7,098 nucleotides of DNA from Candidatus Zixiibacteriota bacterium (GTDB taxonomy: Bacteria; Zixibacteria; MSB-5A5; GN15; FEB-12): contig JACZYS010000133.1 of NCBI GenBank assembly GCA_022570975.1, forward strand, positions 1-7,098. Reading direction: 5' to 3'. The notes under the pieces were generated by a model. It was given only the letters and a program-made list of their open reading frames with translations. It was not told where the DNA came from and ran no database searches. This document shows, piece by piece, positions 5,260 to 7,098 of this stretch. A program made the translations under genes and the position numbers. Position 1 is the first letter of the stretch. Each line of letters opens with the position of its first letter.

Positions 5260-7098
5260 ATGGTGAATAAGATAATTTTACATATCACCCTGCTGATTTT
5301 TGTAATTTTCTCGACCGCTTTTTCAAAAGAAAGAACGGATTTTAAAGTTAATGGTAACTCAGGCTCAAGCCAGCAGGATGACCCAAAAATCTCCGTTGCC
5401 CGAGACGGTAGTTTTGCAATTACCTGGGTTGACAGGAGAAACTCCTCGGCAGATATATATTTTCAGCTTTATGACACCAGCGGTTTTGAAAGCGGAAGCA
5501 ATATCTTAATCAATGATGACAGCATCAACGCTTTCCAATTCTCACCATCAATTGATATAGATTTTTCCGGCAACTACTCCGTTGTCTGGACAGATTATCG
5601 CGATGGCTCTTATCCGTTTGACCCTCATATATATCATCAGCACTTTAACTCATCGTTGAACCTTATTGGAAATAACAGCCGGCTTACCTCCGGTGTCTCC
5701 GGGGTAATAAGAGAAACTCCTGATATTGTTTTAACCGGTTGGGGGAAAAACATAATCGTCTGGGCCGATAACAGAAATTCTAACTGGGATATTTATGGTC
5801 AGATTATATCAGACGATGGTTCTTTGGTTGGAAACAATTTTATGATCAACGATGACATAAGCAATAGCCAGCAGCACGCTCCAAGAATATCGGCCTCAGA
5901 TAATGGCTGGTTTATTGTGACCTGGTATGACAACCGATGGGGAGATGATGATATCTTTGTTCAACGTTTTGATTCAGCCGGAAACAGACTGGGTGTGAAT
6001 CTCAAAATAAATACAGAATCAAACAGAAGCCGTCAGGCCTTTCCGGATATAGCCACCGATGGCGCCGGGCATTTCACTGTCGTCTGGGTAGACTGGAGAA
6101 ACGGAGCATATCCTACCAATCCGGATATCTACTCAGCTCGTTATGACACTATGTTCACAACTTTAACCGGAAATATAAGAGTAAATATTAACAACCTCTC
6201 AACAGCCCAGAGGCAGCCGGCAATTTCGGCTGACCGTATGGGCAATGTGGCAATTATCTGGGCCGACTCGACATCCTTTTCCTGGGATATTACCGGTCAG
6301 ATGATTGATGTTGACGGAAGAATAAGAGAATCAAATTTCAGAGCCAACTCATTCGGAGATTCAACCCAGCTCAATCCGGACGTGGCCCTTGATGGAATTT
6401 TTCGCTATATCACCTGGGCTGATAATAGGGACGGTAATCTGGATATTTATGCATCTATTACCCAATATAATGACCGGGCCTTGGTGGTAACTCCTAACTC
6501 GCTTAATTTTGATATTCTTTATAATGACACCGCCGCTTATAAACGTACGATTGTAATAGACCATGCCGGATATAATCCTCTTTCATATCAGATTCTTCCG
6601 ATTGAGCAGAGCTGGCTTTCGGTGGACAAGTCAAGCGGAACAACGCCAGACTATGTAACCGTAACAATCAGTAGAGGAAACAAGGCACAGGGAAGTTATC
6701 AAGGCATGATCACCATTATTGATGTGGATGAAAACGACAGTTCTTTAATAATACCGGTCAGAATGAACATCATTTCACCGGTCATAATACTTACACCTGA
6801 CTCTGTTCATTTCAATGCACCTTATGGTTCCCTCTCTTTCGTTAGCTCAGATATTACTGTCAGTAGTAACTCAACCGAGCCAATTGACTGGAAAATAATT
6901 TCTGCACCGTTATGGATTGGATGGAATGCTGATTCCGGTATGACACCGGAAACTCTTTCACTGACTGCAAATCCTTCGCTATTAGATGCAGGATTGTATG
7001 TTGACACAATAAAGATAGCATCAACTGTGGCCTCAAACTCTCCGATAGATTTAAAAGTCGTTCTTGAAATAACAGAGTTGGTGCCGGAGATATTACTT
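5260..7098 (+). CDS. Secreted seven-repeat beta-propeller protein with BACON-like domains, truncated at window end
   Basis: The frame is open for 613 codons and runs off the window. Residues 1-22 form a signal peptide (Lys4, hydrophobic core, likely cut after AFS at residue 22), so the protein is exported. Residues ~41-407 hold seven repeats of 52-58 residues centred on a W-x-D-x-R-(N/D)-G-x-x-DIY motif, with the Trp at 56, 110, 168, 222, 276, 334 and 386; seven repeats suit a seven-bladed beta-propeller. Residues ~409-506 form a BACON-like beta-sandwich with the hallmark WLSVDKSSGTTPDYVTVTI from Trp452; a second, more divergent copy spans ~507-606 (WIGWNADSGMTPETLSLT from Trp552). No catalytic motif is seen; a binding or surface-display role is inferred. 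The ATG has no ribosome binding site and lies 13 bases after a terminator, but the signal peptide supports it and no better start exists. The C-terminus, which might show a sorting signal, is outside the window. Confidence 0.85.
   Translation, partial: MVNKIILHITLLIFVIFSTAFSKERTDFKVNGNSGSSQQDDPKISVARDGSFAITWVDRRNSSADIYFQLYDTSGFESGSNILINDDSINAFQFSPSIDIDFSGNYSVVWTDYRDGSYPFDPHIYHQHFNSSLNLIGNNSRLTSGVSGVIRETPDIVLTGWGKNIIVWADNRNSNWDIYGQIISDDGSLVGNNFMINDDISNSQQHAPRISASDNGWFIVTWYDNRWGDDDIFVQRFDSAGNRLGVNLKINTESNRSRQAFPDIATDGAGHFTVVWVDWRNGAYPTNPDIYSARYDTMFTTLTGNIRVNINNLSTAQRQPAISADRMGNVAIIWADSTSFSWDITGQMIDVDGRIRESNFRANSFGDSTQLNPDVALDGIFRYITWADNRDGNLDIYASITQYNDRALVVTPNSLNFDILYNDTAAYKRTIVIDHAGYNPLSYQILPIEQSWLSVDKSSGTTPDYVTVTISRGNKAQGSYQGMITIIDVDENDSSLIIPVRMNIISPVIILTPDSVHFNAPYGSLSFVSSDITVSSNSTEPIDWKIISAPLWIGWNADSGMTPETLSLTANPSLLDAGLYVDTIKIASTVASNSPIDLKVVLEITELVPEILL
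5380..6480 (+). repeat. Seven tandem coding repeats (propeller blades)
   Basis: The repeats carry a conserved Trp codon at 5425, 5587, 5761, 5923, 6085, 6259 and 6415. Spacings in residues are 54, 58, 54, 54, 58 and 52. Repeats 2 and 5 share a YPxxP insertion after the WxDxR motif, repeats 3 and 6 share WDI(Y/T)GQ, and repeats 1 and 4 share a following N-x-x-I-N segment. The pattern has a period of three repeats, pointing to duplication of a three-blade unit followed by a single blade. Confidence 0.75.

Noticed and set aside
6361..7007. Short minus-strand ORFs at 6361-6564 and 6822-7007
   Set aside because: Both lie antisense to the continuous propeller/BACON frame, have no ribosome binding site and no recognisable motif.
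1..7098. CRISPR arrays, tRNA, rRNA, transposase or toxin-antitoxin genes
   Set aside because: No spaced direct repeats, cloverleaf sequences, transposase motifs or paired small toxin/antitoxin ORFs could be seen on either strand.

Overview
The window reads as a bacterial chromosome fragment, probably from the Fibrobacteres-Chlorobi-Bacteroidetes (FCB) superphylum or a neighbouring candidate phylum such as Zixibacteria. The arguments are the HU gene followed directly by a tiny very basic MPSGKKRKR... protein of the AURKAIP1/COX24 type, a multi-LysM MltD-like lipoprotein next to a short SppA, and a large secreted WxDxRxGxxDIY-repeat protein with BACON-like modules. This placement is inference; no rRNA or other phylogenetic marker is present.

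Layout. Bases 1 to about 480 are visibly more AT-rich and do not match what follows. They hold only a broken, minus-strand zinc-ribbon-like small ORF. At about 478-486 the sequence changes abruptly into the middle of miaA (tRNA dimethylallyltransferase). The last 239 residues are intact, but the ATP-binding N-terminus is absent, so this is either a real insertion or rearrangement or a chimeric assembly join. After a 141-base gap, an mltD-like lytic transglycosylase lipoprotein with four LysM repeats and sppA (membrane Ser-Lys signal peptide peptidase) lie 18 bases apart and look like one envelope-maintenance operon.

A second unit follows: a 21-codon upstream ORF with an excellent ribosome binding site (4611-4676), an HU gene starting at GTG 4679 whose own ribosome binding site lies inside the last codons of that small ORF, and a 31-residue basic ribosomal-type protein (4983-5078). 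The unit ends at a strong intrinsic terminator (5214-5246). A perfect TATAAT overlaps the terminator's 5' arm and may be the promoter of the next gene, which starts only 13 bases after the U-tract and has no ribosome binding site. That gene (5260 to beyond the window end) encodes a secreted protein: signal peptide, seven WxD repeats predicted to form a seven-bladed beta-propeller, then BACON-like beta-sandwich domains.

I do not see a clear new defence or mobile system. The most unusual items are the HU leader ORF, the terminator/promoter overlap, the three-blade internal duplication in the propeller, and the miaA junction.
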